A DNA stretch of 27,213 nucleotides. It comes from JAGOPO01 sp035524755 (GTDB taxonomy: Bacteria > Patescibacteriota > Minisyncoccia > 2-02-FULL-40-12 > GWA2-44-9). The position numbers and the translations under genes were made by a program. The stretch lies in contig DATKOD010000024.1 in assembly GCA_035524755.1 (NCBI GenBank), positions 1 to 27,213 on the forward strand, read 5' to 3'. The notes beneath the pieces were generated by a model, which saw only the letters and a list, made by a program, of their open reading frames with translations, had not been told where the DNA came from and did not search any database. Positions 14,606-20,770 of this stretch are shown piece by piece; positions within the stretch are counted from its first letter, which is position 1, and every line of letters starts with the position of its first letter.

Positions 14606-15769
14606 CTAGTATATCAGCCGGTCCAATACTTTCGACTTGTCGGTGACCTGCATCCGTGACTTGGCAACTAACGCGCGCAACGTCGCGATGGTTCTGTCGT
14701 ACGTCGAGCGGTCCACGGGATACGGTGTCGCATCTTTGCCGCCATGGGCGAACGCGTACCGCGCGGGGTCCTCATAGCTGGGCTTCGCTCCGTAGATGAC
14801 CTCGGCGACCAATGCCAGCGCACGGATGGTCTTTGGTCCCACGCCTTTCTGCGCAACGAGCGATTCGTATGACTCCGGTTTCAGATCCGTGAGCTGCGCC
14901 AATACCTTCTCAAGGTAGGCTGATTTTCCGAAGTCCTCGAACATCACCGGGTGGCTCTTGAATTCGACGGGTGCGAATTGCGCCCATGTGAACTGCTGCT
15001 GGCGGTCCGACCACGATGAGACGCGGGACAACGATGACGTATGCCGGCGGATGAGATTGATCTCTTTCATGACCGCACCGTATCCGGCATCGACGAGTTC
15101 CAGCGCCGTTCGGCGGTTCGTCGAGCTCTTGCGGCTCGTCATATCCAGCACGGTCCGGTGCAAACGCTCGGCTTTGATGCCGGAATGCGGCTCTTCGATG
15201 AGATCGGTGACCTGATCCGAGGACCAGTGGTATCGCCGTGCGCTCGTCGTCGTAGTGTTCATCCCCTGTTGGATGACGCACCAGGCGCCGGAACGCGCGA
15301 ACATGAACGCATGGTGGTAAAGCTGGTACCCATCCTGCACCAGCGCAGAATCAACCTTGGCGCTCATGCGGGAATTATAGACCAGATTATTCGCATGACC
15401 CTCGGACAGCCCGATGCGTTCGCCCCAATTCAGGATCTGCTCGGGCGTCTTCCGGCTGGTCTTGCCCTTGCCGCCGCAGATGAATATACCGAGCTCGTGT
15501 TCCTCCTCGCGTATCGCCTCCTTGAGTGCCGCGGTCAGGATGGTCGTCAGCCCTGACGCGTTCCAGTCGAACGCCAGCACCGTTCCGAGGGTCTGGAACC
15601 AGACCGGGTCGCCCATGCGACGGATGAACTCGTCCGGTCCGTATTCGGCGACGATGACGCGGACCATCTCCCGCCCTAATTTGACCATGCGCTCGAACAG
15701 CCACCGGGGACAGGTCCCGGTGTCCAACGTCATCGTAGCGACGCCGCGGTGCATGGGCATATGCGACAT
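14606..15769 (-). CDS. DUF763 protein with C-terminal helix-hairpin-helix
   Basis: The protein has 387 residues. The N-terminus HRGVATMTLDTGTCPRWLFERM and the blocks FGTVLAFDWN-like (LGTVLAFDWNASG), FICGGKGKTSRKTPEQI, QDGYQLYHHAFMF and WCVIQQGMN are those of DUF763, a family frequent in archaea and scattered bacteria and of unknown function. Near residue 310, LVAQKGVGPKTIRALALVAEVIYG is a helix-hairpin-helix, so DNA binding is likely. ATG 15769 is supported by GAGG 6 bases upstream. It is the first gene of the operon with rlpA. Confidence 0.9.
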   Translation of the reverse strand: MSHMPMHRGVATMTLDTGTCPRWLFERMVKLGREMVRVIVAEYGPDEFIRRMGDPVWFQTLGTVLAFDWNASGLTTILTAALKEAIREEEHELGIFICGGKGKTSRKTPEQILNWGERIGLSEGHANNLVYNSRMSAKVDSALVQDGYQLYHHAFMFARSGAWCVIQQGMNTTTTSARRYHWSSDQVTDLIEEPHSGIKAERLHRTVLDMTSRKSSTNRRTALELVDAGYGAVMKEINLIRRHTSSLSRVSSWSDRQQQFTWAQFAPVEFKSHPVMFEDFGKSAYLEKVLAQLTDLKPESYESLVAQKGVGPKTIRALALVAEVIYGAKPSYEDPARYAFAHGGKDATPYPVDRSTYDRTIATLRALVAKSRMQVTDKSKVLDRLIY

Positions 15770-15799
15770 TCTAGCCTCTTTTCCGCCCCGTACGGAAAC

Positions 15800-15828
15800 T
15801 TGCATTTTTATGATTTGTGTGTTATAAT
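15800..15828 (+). promoter_or_regulatory. Promoter TTGCAT-17-TATAAT
   Basis: TTGCAT (15800-15805), a 17-base spacer and a perfect TATAAT (15823-15828) precede the gene at 15847. The expected start near 15835 leaves a leader of about 12 bases that is almost entirely the Shine-Dalgarno GAGGAGG. Confidence 0.8.
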
Positions 15829-15846
15829 GATATGAGGAGGCAGTTC

Positions 15847-16209
15847 ATGAGAACACAGGCCCAGATGGGGGCATTCGAAGCCCACATGATCAGGGAGATG
15901 GCGTCATTCCCCTGGCGCGCGCTCGATCCGGTCGAGGACGCGTCGGAGACGGAAGCCGCGGACTGCGGCATCCTCATCGGACGGAAGCGCGACCAGACGC
16001 TCATCAGCCAGCTGCTGACCGACGCCAAGGCCGCCTTCGGGAAGGGCGAGATCGTCGACATCCTGCAGGTGCAGGGGTCCGAGCCGGGACCGCGTACCCG
16101 GAGCCTCGTTCTCGGCCTGCAGCGGATGGTCAACGAGGGCATTCCGGCCCTCATCGTGGACCACGAGGAAGACGGCCGATTCTTCGCCACCCTCACCGTG
16201 GTGACGTAG
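15847..16209 (+). CDS. Small protein of unknown function
   Basis: The protein has 120 residues, soluble and acidic in the middle. Its layout is an N-terminal helix (AQMGAFEAHMIREMASFPWRALD), a beta strand (CGILIGRK), a helix (TLISQLLTDAKAAFGKG) and strands near the end (ALIVDHEEDGRFFATLTVV). I do not recognise the family. GAGGAGG lies 7 bases before the ATG, a consensus promoter is just upstream and a strong terminator follows, so this is a single-gene unit. Codons favour C or G in the third position very strongly. Confidence 0.82.
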   Translation: MRTQAQMGAFEAHMIREMASFPWRALDPVEDASETEAADCGILIGRKRDQTLISQLLTDAKAAFGKGEIVDILQVQGSEPGPRTRSLVLGLQRMVNEGIPALIVDHEEDGRFFATLTVVT

Positions 16210-16223
16210 CAACCAGAGCAGAT

Positions 16224-16255
16224 GCGGGACCCTTCGGGGTCCCGCTTTTTTATTT
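16224..16255 (+). terminator. Strong rho-independent terminator
   Basis: GCGGGACCC, loop TTCG (a stable tetraloop) and GGGTCCCGC lead into TTTTTTATTT. The TAA stop of the convergent gene (16250) falls inside the T-run. Confidence 0.95.
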
Positions 16256-16756
16256 CCGCCGGCGGAGCAGTCGGACGACCACGACGAAAAAGATGAGCAA
16301 CAGGAGCGCCAGCGCACCGGCGGTCTGCGGTTCAAGTGCGCTCGCCTGCCAGGCACGGTATGTGAGGAGTCCCCCGAGGATGACCAGCGCGAAAACGATC
16401 ACTGACATCGCAGTCGCGAAACGTCGATGCCCGCGCGGCAATTCACGCGCGGGACTTCCGGTTCCGGCCGGAAGACCGGGTGCCATAGGCATCGCGGGCG
16501 CTTGCGCCAGACGCGTTTCCAGTGTTTTCACGCGCGATGCCAGATGGGCGACCATACCGCGCACTTGCGCGAGGTCTTCATGGATGGATGCGCCTTCGGT
16601 GACCGGCCGTAATCCAGCGGCGACATCATGGAGCGCGTTGTCGACATCGATTTCGTTCCACCCGGCCTCCATCAGCGTCTCGCGGAGTTCGTTCGCAGTG
16701 ACGCCGTCCTGGGTCTGCTGTCGAATATATACGATGAGGTCCGGGTCTGCCGCCAT
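16250..16756 (-). CDS. Membrane protein with N-terminal UBA-like helical domain
   Basis: The protein has 168 residues. Residues 7-45 form a three-helix motif (LIVYIRQQTQDGVTANELRE, then GWNEIDVDNAL) that is clearly homologous to the N-terminus of the gene at 26060-26365. A short coiled coil follows (DLAQVRGMVAHLASRVKTLETRL), a Pro/Ala/Gly linker, and two membrane helices near 116-135 and 142-162, ending RLLRRRK. Such helical domains next to membrane helices are common in Patescibacteria; the function is unknown. It begins 4 bases after mutY, and a TGG-TATCAT element overlaps the end of mutY 6 bases before its ATG. Confidence 0.75.
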   Translation of the reverse strand: MAADPDLIVYIRQQTQDGVTANELRETLMEAGWNEIDVDNALHDVAAGLRPVTEGASIHEDLAQVRGMVAHLASRVKTLETRLAQAPAMPMAPGLPAGTGSPARELPRGHRRFATAMSVIVFALVILGGLLTYRAWQASALEPQTAGALALLLLIFFVVVVRLLRRRK

Positions 16757-16760
16757 ATGT

Positions 16761-17513
16761 CTATGATACCACGAACCCCTCATTTTTGAGTTCAGCCGCA
16801 ATGCGCGCGGTCCGCCGGTCGGCCGGCAACGGTTCCGCTGCCAGCATCGCACGGAGGATCTTGCCGCGCAGTTGGCGGTCGGATCCTTCGAATCTGGACT
16901 GCCGCGTATAGTGCCGCGATCTCCGGTTCGGATTCGTGGTTCGTTGCGCCAGCCAACTGCCGTAGTCCATGAGCGCCGAGTACCAGCGCCGTGGATGAGC
17001 CCGATCCATGGTACGTTCGATGACCGGGAGCAGTTCTGAATCGGGAACGTTCTCCTGTCCCGGAAAGAAATGATGGAGGTACGCCCGACGGATATTCGTC
17101 TCCAATAGTGGCCATGACCGATCAAATGCGAAGACATAGACCGCTCCTGCCGTGTACGCACCCAACCCGGGCAGACGACGGAGTTTCTCCACATCCCGTG
17201 GCATCCGTCCCCCATACTCATTCACCACGAGGTTCGCACACCGGTGCAGCATCAGTGCGCGCCGGTTGTATCCCAAACCCTGCCAGAGTTTCAATACCTC
17301 AACGGATTTCGCTGATGCCAACGCACGGAACGTAGGAAACACCCGGATGAACGCACGAAACTTCGGTATCACCCGTGGCACCTGGGTCTGCTGAAGCATC
17401 ATCTCACTTACCAAAATCCGGTATGGCGTGACGGATTTCCGCCACGGCAGATCATGCCGGCCATGTCGCCGCCAGTGACCGATCACGAGCTTCTGAAAAC
17501 TTGACTGTCTCAA
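16761..17513 (-). CDS. MutY-type DNA glycosylase lacking the iron-sulfur cluster
   Basis: The protein has 250 residues and an HhH-GPD fold: DLPWRKSVTPYRILVSEMMLQQTQVPRV, WQGLGYNRRA, LPGLGAYTAGAVYVFAF, then ETNIRRAYLHHFF. The catalytic Glu of MutY is kept (E37), while the Asp of the usual VDGNV is replaced by Glu (E138). The C-terminal Cys ligands of the [4Fe-4S] cluster are absent; instead it has NPNRRSRHYTRQ and GSDRQLRGKILRAML, typical of a cluster-free CPR/archaeal subfamily. The 8-oxoG recognition domain is also missing. Removal of A from A:8-oxoG is likely but not proven. The only suitable start is TTG 17513. Confidence 0.82.
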   Translation of the reverse strand: MRQSSFQKLVIGHWRRHGRHDLPWRKSVTPYRILVSEMMLQQTQVPRVIPKFRAFIRVFPTFRALASAKSVEVLKLWQGLGYNRRALMLHRCANLVVNEYGGRMPRDVEKLRRLPGLGAYTAGAVYVFAFDRSWPLLETNIRRAYLHHFFPGQENVPDSELLPVIERTMDRAHPRRWYSALMDYGSWLAQRTTNPNRRSRHYTRQSRFEGSDRQLRGKILRAMLAAEPLPADRRTARIAAELKNEGFVVS

Positions 17514-17529
17514 AATATTGTTATATCAT
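17501..17529 (+). promoter_or_regulatory. Promoter TTGACT-17-TATCAT
   Basis: TTGACT (17501-17506), 17 bases and TATCAT (17524-17529) form a near-consensus promoter for the small gene at 17547. The -35 lies inside the first codons of mutY on the other strand, so the two divergent units compete for the same DNA. Confidence 0.75.
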
Positions 17530-17546
17530 AGTCCCGGAGGTGGCTT

Positions 17547-17693
17547 ATGTTCGCCGCTCCCGGTCTCGGACACGTCGTGCGCCTGTTCCCGGCCGACCGC
17601 AGAGAGTACGGCATCGTGATCGCGCTGTCACGCTTCGCCAGTGCGGTCATGACGCTCATGCGGCATCCAGGATGGCATCCAGAACGCCGTTAG
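17547..17693 (+). CDS. 48-residue protein of unknown function
   Basis: The frame runs from ATG 17547 to TAG 17691-17693 and encodes 48 residues: an amphipathic stretch with VVRLFPADRREY, then a hydrophobic helix GIVIALSRFASAVMTLM and a short basic end. It has every signal of a real gene: a near-consensus promoter at 17501-17529, GGAGGTGG 6 bases before the ATG and a strong hairpin terminator directly after the stop. Its last 38 bases overlap the 3' end of the minus-strand gene ending at 17656. I do not recognise the family. A small membrane-associated or regulatory protein is possible. Confidence 0.68.
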   Translation: MFAAPGLGHVVRLFPADRREYGIVIALSRFASAVMTLMRHPGWHPERR

Positions 17694-18639
17694 GGAGAGC
17701 TTCGGTCCCGCGACCGGTGCTCTCCTTTTTCTTTTCATATTCCGCGGCCGTCTTCTTCCATGCCGCGAACCGCTCGCGGAGCGTCCGGCGGATTTCGTCG
17801 ATGTCATGCGCGCGCTGTTTGAGCGTCTCGCGACGCGCCACCTGATAGGTCGGCGTGTCTTTGAGGTTTCGGCGCATGTACGTGTGCGCCAGGTCCAATT
17901 GCCGCAGGAGCTCGGTGTAAAGCTGTCCGCCGAGCTCGTGGTTCCGGATACGCTCCATGGCTTCGTCTTTGCTCCGTTCACCCGCGCGCATCCATGTACC
18001 GTATAGCCTGGCCAGGGACGCGATGGACGCGTAGGCCGCACCGACGACCATACGCGGCATGAATTGCCGTCCTCGGGGACGGTCAGGATCCGTGTCAGAT
18101 GCGAAATAATCCACATCATGGAGTCGACCGCTCCGGAATTCTTCCAGCGATTCGTCGATCTTCCGTGACGCAGCTTCGCGGCTCGAGGTCACATCCAGCG
18201 CGAGCGTGTGCGGCATCCCCTGGGCATCGGGCACGTCCATGAACAGATCGGTCTGCCGTTTGTAATCGTCGAACGAATACGAGCGCCAGATGGTGCAATC
18301 AGGGAACCACTCGTTGGCGCAGTCGCACACGATGAGCTCCAGCACGAGCGTATAGAGCCGGTTCTTGCGTTCCAGCATGGTGTCTCCCGCTTCGTAAGCC
18401 CGCTGGAGACGGTGGACCTCCGCCAGGTCGGCTTCGATCTTTTGGGCAGGATATGTACCGGTGAACTCGTTCCTGATCTCGTCATCGGTTCCCCCACCCT
18501 CTCGGAACCGGTGCAGAGCGCCTGAGAGGGATTTGATGGCATCGGGGATTTCCCGTTCATACAAGTGCGGCTCGATACCGAACGTTTCCGCGTATCGCAT
18601 GGCCCCACCGGATTCTTGCCCTGATTGCTGCTCCAACAT
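17656..18639 (-). CDS. Unknown protein, possible PD-(D/E)XK-like nuclease fold
   Basis: The protein has 327 residues with many charged residues and no signal or membrane helix. Residues 75-170 include a helix, then FPDCTIWRSYSFDDYKRQTDLFMDVPD and HTLALDVTSS. An Asp in a strand followed after about 15 residues by D-V-T recalls PD-(D/E)XK nucleases, in which Thr or Ser can stand near the active site; this is a weak inference. The C-terminal 100 residues are helical and probably coiled coil (RRETLKQRAHDIDEIRRTLRERFAAW). ATG 18639 has a TACAAT element 6 bases upstream; ATG 18600 is an alternative. Confidence 0.65.
   Translation of the reverse strand: MLEQQSGQESGGAMRYAETFGIEPHLYEREIPDAIKSLSGALHRFREGGGTDDEIRNEFTGTYPAQKIEADLAEVHRLQRAYEAGDTMLERKNRLYTLVLELIVCDCANEWFPDCTIWRSYSFDDYKRQTDLFMDVPDAQGMPHTLALDVTSSREAASRKIDESLEEFRSGRLHDVDYFASDTDPDRPRGRQFMPRMVVGAAYASIASLARLYGTWMRAGERSKDEAMERIRNHELGGQLYTELLRQLDLAHTYMRRNLKDTPTYQVARRETLKQRAHDIDEIRRTLRERFAAWKKTAAEYEKKKESTGRGTEALPNGVLDAILDAA
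17694..17735 (+). terminator. Terminator inside the opposite gene's coding region
   Basis: GGAGAGC, TT, CGGTC, loop CCGC, GACCG, GT and GCTCTCC lead into TTTTTCTTTT. It starts right after the 48-residue gene's stop and lies wholly within the 3' coding part of the minus-strand gene 17656-18639. Confidence 0.88.
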
Positions 18640-18645
18640 GTGGGC

Positions 18646-18654
18646 ATTGTACCA
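18646..18654 (-). promoter_or_regulatory. Extended -10 (TGG-TACAAT) six bases before the start at 18639
   Basis: On the minus strand TACAAT (18646-18651) preceded by TGG lies 6 bases before ATG 18639, the same arrangement as at 8483-8491. No Shine-Dalgarno is present. A leaderless transcript is the simplest reading. Confidence 0.45.
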
Positions 18655-18674
18655 CGCCGGAAACCCCAGGTTTA

Positions 18675-18703
18675 TTGACTTTTAGTTAATTCTGTGCTAT
18701 ACT
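18675..18703 (+). promoter_or_regulatory. Strong promoter TTGACT-17-TATACT, extended -10
   Basis: TTGACT (18675-18680), 17 bases and TATACT (18698-18703) preceded by TGC match the promoter at 6646 in every element. It drives the gene at 18758. Confidence 0.82.
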
Positions 18704-18721
18704 TAGTCTGAGCTCATTGAG

Positions 18722-18736
18722 GGGGTTCAGAACCCC
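18722..18736 (+). promoter_or_regulatory. Leader hairpin before the 268-residue gene
   Basis: GGGGTT, loop CAG, AACCCC, extended by the flanking TTGAGG and CCTTGA, forms a stable stem about 12 bases after the predicted transcription start and 15 bases before the GGAGGG ribosome binding site. It may stabilise the mRNA or control translation. Confidence 0.45.
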
Positions 18737-18757
18737 TTGAAATCCAGGAGGGATCCC

Positions 18758-19564
18758 ATGGCTTCGTTGTTCAGCTCGGACAAGCGCCTACTTGTCGCGT
18801 TGCCGGACATCGGTTTCGCGCAGCTCGTCGACCTGGACCTCACCGTCCAGTACGACGGAACCGTGTACCACATGCTGGTCCGTGGTTCCGTCGATGGCGG
18901 TCTTCCCGTCATCGTGCCGGGCACCGGAAGCCGACCCCAGCACGTCTGGGGAGGGCTCACGGCGTACGCCACCAGTGCGAACATCTCGAACGGCCTCGGC
19001 CTCCCGAAGGGCGCGATCGACATCATCCAGCACGCGCTGGAAGAGGACTTCGCGCCGCGGCTACGGTCGTGGCTCCGGGACACCACGAGCCGAATCTGCA
19101 ATCCGGAACCGGGTCAGAAGCCCGCGCCGCTCGTGAAGGTGGATGGCAACGTCCTTGTGCAGTTGGACCGAGACGTGTCCGGCATCTTCTTCCAGAAGGA
19201 GAACACGTTCAGGCTCGAGTACACACTGTTCTGCGAGCCGAAGGTATTCCGGTGCCTGCTCGCGTGTCACAGGGGTGACCAAGTGAAGGTGCTGGACTTC
19301 CAGAAGAAGAGCGTCGGCGAGATCATCCGCCACCTCAACGATGACGCCCTGGCATTCGAGATCGCGTCGTACTTCGGCGACACCGGCTCGTACAAGGTGC
19401 ACCTGGTATCGTCCGTCCTCAAGCTGGGATTCGCGATGAACACGCGTCCGACGACGCTGGTCATGGCGACCCCGGAACCGAAACCGAAGATCGCCGTTGC
19501 GCCCGTGCCATCGACGCCGGTCATGATCTTCAACGGCGGCACGTATTTCCCCCTGAGGGGCTGA
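18758..19564 (+). CDS. 268-residue protein of unknown function
   Basis: This is a soluble mixed alpha/beta protein with an N-terminal beta-rich half (RLLVALPDIGFAQLVDLDLTVQYDGTVYHMLVRG), a helix-rich middle (KGAIDIIQHALEEDFAPRLRSWLRD), a second beta region with three Cys (LFCEPKVFRCLLACHRGD), and a Pro-rich tail (TPEPKPKIAVAPVPSTP). I do not recognise the family. Expression signals are excellent: a near-consensus extended -10 promoter, AGGAGGG 6-7 bases before the ATG and a strong terminator. Third codon positions are almost all C or G. It is a single-gene unit. Confidence 0.82.
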   Translation: MASLFSSDKRLLVALPDIGFAQLVDLDLTVQYDGTVYHMLVRGSVDGGLPVIVPGTGSRPQHVWGGLTAYATSANISNGLGLPKGAIDIIQHALEEDFAPRLRSWLRDTTSRICNPEPGQKPAPLVKVDGNVLVQLDRDVSGIFFQKENTFRLEYTLFCEPKVFRCLLACHRGDQVKVLDFQKKSVGEIIRHLNDDALAFEIASYFGDTGSYKVHLVSSVLKLGFAMNTRPTTLVMATPEPKPKIAVAPVPSTPVMIFNGGTYFPLRG

Positions 19565-19571
19565 CACCACG

Positions 19572-19612
19572 GTCCCCGCAGCTCACGCTGCGGGGACTTT
19601 TCGTTTCTCTTT
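19572..19612 (+). terminator. Terminator shared with the 3' end of nth
   Basis: GTCCCCGCAGC, loop TCAC and GCTGCGGGGAC lead into TTTTCGTTTCTCTTT. The loop contains the TGA stop of the convergent nth gene (19583-19585). Confidence 0.93.
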
Positions 19613-20263
19613 CACGTAGAATCCAGCGAGCGGCTCGCCGGTATGGTCCCTCTTCTTCGCCGGAGCATAGGTCCTGCCGTAATCGATGACCCGATACGTC
19701 CACGCGAACCACTCCCTCTTCGGCAGCAGCACCATCAAATCGCGTTCGATCTTCACCGGGTCGGCATGCTTCGTCAGGCCCCACGCGCGGGACAGCCGGC
19801 GCACATGGGTATCCACGGCGATTCCCTCCACGACACCGTAGACATTGCCCAATACCACATTGGCGGTCTTCCGGGCCACGCCGGGCACCGTCAGGATTTC
19901 GCTCATCGTCCGTGGTACCTTCCCATCGAAGTTCGCCCTGATGAGCTTGGCGGCGGCGAGGATATTCCTTGTCTTGTTTCGGAAAAATCCGGTCGGGCGG
20001 ATGTCGCGCATGAATTCGCCCGGCGTCGCCCTCACGTAGTCGTCCAGGGTCCGGTATTTTTTGAACAGCTTCGCCGTGACCTCGTTGACCTTCTTGTCGG
20101 TGCATTGCGCAGAGAGTTCGACCGCGACCAGACATTCCCAGGGTGACGAACATCTCAACGCCATGTGCGCATGCGGGAACAGCCGCTTCAGGATACGGTC
20201 GATTGCTGCCGCCCTCTTGACCAATGCCTTATTTTTCTGTACTATTACTTCGGAGGTTCGCAT
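19583..20263 (-). CDS. nth: Endonuclease III-type DNA glycosylase lacking the iron-sulfur cluster
   Basis: The protein has 226 residues from ATG 20263. It should remove oxidised pyrimidines and nick abasic sites. LVAVELSAQCTDKKVNEVT, the helix-hairpin-helix VPGVARKTANVVL with the catalytic Lys (K132) and AVDTHVRRLSRAWGL with the catalytic Asp (D151) are intact. The C-terminal C-X6-C-X2-C-X5-C cluster loop is gone: where HGR and four Cys are expected there is IDYGRTYAPAKKRDHTG. The start codon overlaps the ATG of the opposite gene at CATG; a later start such as TTG near 20224 is possible. It has lost its cluster like the MutY in this window. Confidence 0.88.
   Translation of the reverse strand: MRTSEVIVQKNKALVKRAAAIDRILKRLFPHAHMALRCSSPWECLVAVELSAQCTDKKVNEVTAKLFKKYRTLDDYVRATPGEFMRDIRPTGFFRNKTRNILAAAKLIRANFDGKVPRTMSEILTVPGVARKTANVVLGNVYGVVEGIAVDTHVRRLSRAWGLTKHADPVKIERDLMVLLPKREWFAWTYRVIDYGRTYAPAKKRDHTGEPLAGFYVKEKRKVPAA
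20217..20245 (+). promoter_or_regulatory. Promoter TTGACC-17-TACTAT
   Basis: TTGACC (20217-20222), 17 bases and TACTAT (20240-20245) precede the small gene at 20262. The whole promoter lies within the 5' coding part of nth on the other strand. The leader would be about 10 bases and contains GGAGG. Confidence 0.6.
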
Positions 20264-20453
20264 GTGCGAGGATTGCAAACTCATGGAGGCCCGCGATCGC
20301 GTCCGGAGGATCGCCAACCGGGCGATGGACGAGTACCTGGAAAAAGTATTCGACACCCCCAAGGACACGCCGCTGTTCGTCGAGAACCTGTTCGACGCGA
20401 TGAAGTCGGTCGTCGTCCCCGTCGTCCGTGAATACCGAGCCCGTCTCAGATGA
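20262..20453 (+). CDS. 63-residue protein of unknown function
   Basis: The protein is small, charged and all-helical (CKLMEARDRVRRIANRAMDEYLEKVF, then LFVENLFDAMKSVVVPVVREYRARLR) and begins MCEDC, whose Cys pair could bind a metal. I do not recognise the family. It has a promoter, GGAGG 5-6 bases before the ATG and a terminator that overlaps its own stop codon. It forms another single-gene plus-strand unit, head to head with nth. Confidence 0.72.
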   Translation: MCEDCKLMEARDRVRRIANRAMDEYLEKVFDTPKDTPLFVENLFDAMKSVVVPVVREYRARLR

Positions 20454-20468
20454 GACGGGCCGTTTTTT
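20439..20468 (+). terminator. Terminator overlapping the stop of the 63-residue gene
   Basis: GCCCGTCTC, loop AGAT and GAGACGGGC are followed by CG and TTTTTT. The TGA stop at 20451-20453 begins in the loop. The convergent PspC gene stops at 20467, inside the T-run. Confidence 0.93.
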
Positions 20469-20769
20469 ACATGTTCTGGTCCTGGTCCATCCGCTGGACC
20501 GGTTCGGGAGTCACATCTTTTGGCGTCTGGACGTCGGACACGTGGTCTTGGGACGGGTCGATGGGAATAAGGAACATACCGACGGCGTATACGAGAACGA
20601 CCGGCCAGATGTGTGCCAGGAACGTCAGCACGACCACGATGAGGCGCACGAACACGACATCGATGTCCAAATAGTGCGCGAGTCCGGCGCAGATACCGAA
20701 CAGCATGCCGTCGCGGGGCGACCGATACAGCTTCTTTCCTTTGAGTTTGTCGAACATGGGTATGGTCAT
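20467..20769 (-). CDS. PspC-domain membrane protein
   Basis: The protein has 100 residues. KKLYRSPRDGMLFGICAGLAHYLDIDVVFVRLIVVVLTF is the PspC domain: the short basic lead, a Gly-rich amphipathic part and a membrane helix, followed by a second helix VVLVYAVGMFLIPID and a charged tail. PspC proteins take part in envelope stress sensing. ATG 20769 lies 1 base after the rsmE stop (TGATATG); the Met at 20757 is an alternative. It is the last gene of the directon that starts near 26.8 kb. Confidence 0.87.
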   Translation of the reverse strand: MTIPMFDKLKGKKLYRSPRDGMLFGICAGLAHYLDIDVVFVRLIVVVLTFLAHIWPVVLVYAVGMFLIPIDPSQDHVSDVQTPKDVTPEPVQRMDQDQNM

Positions 20770-20770
20770 A

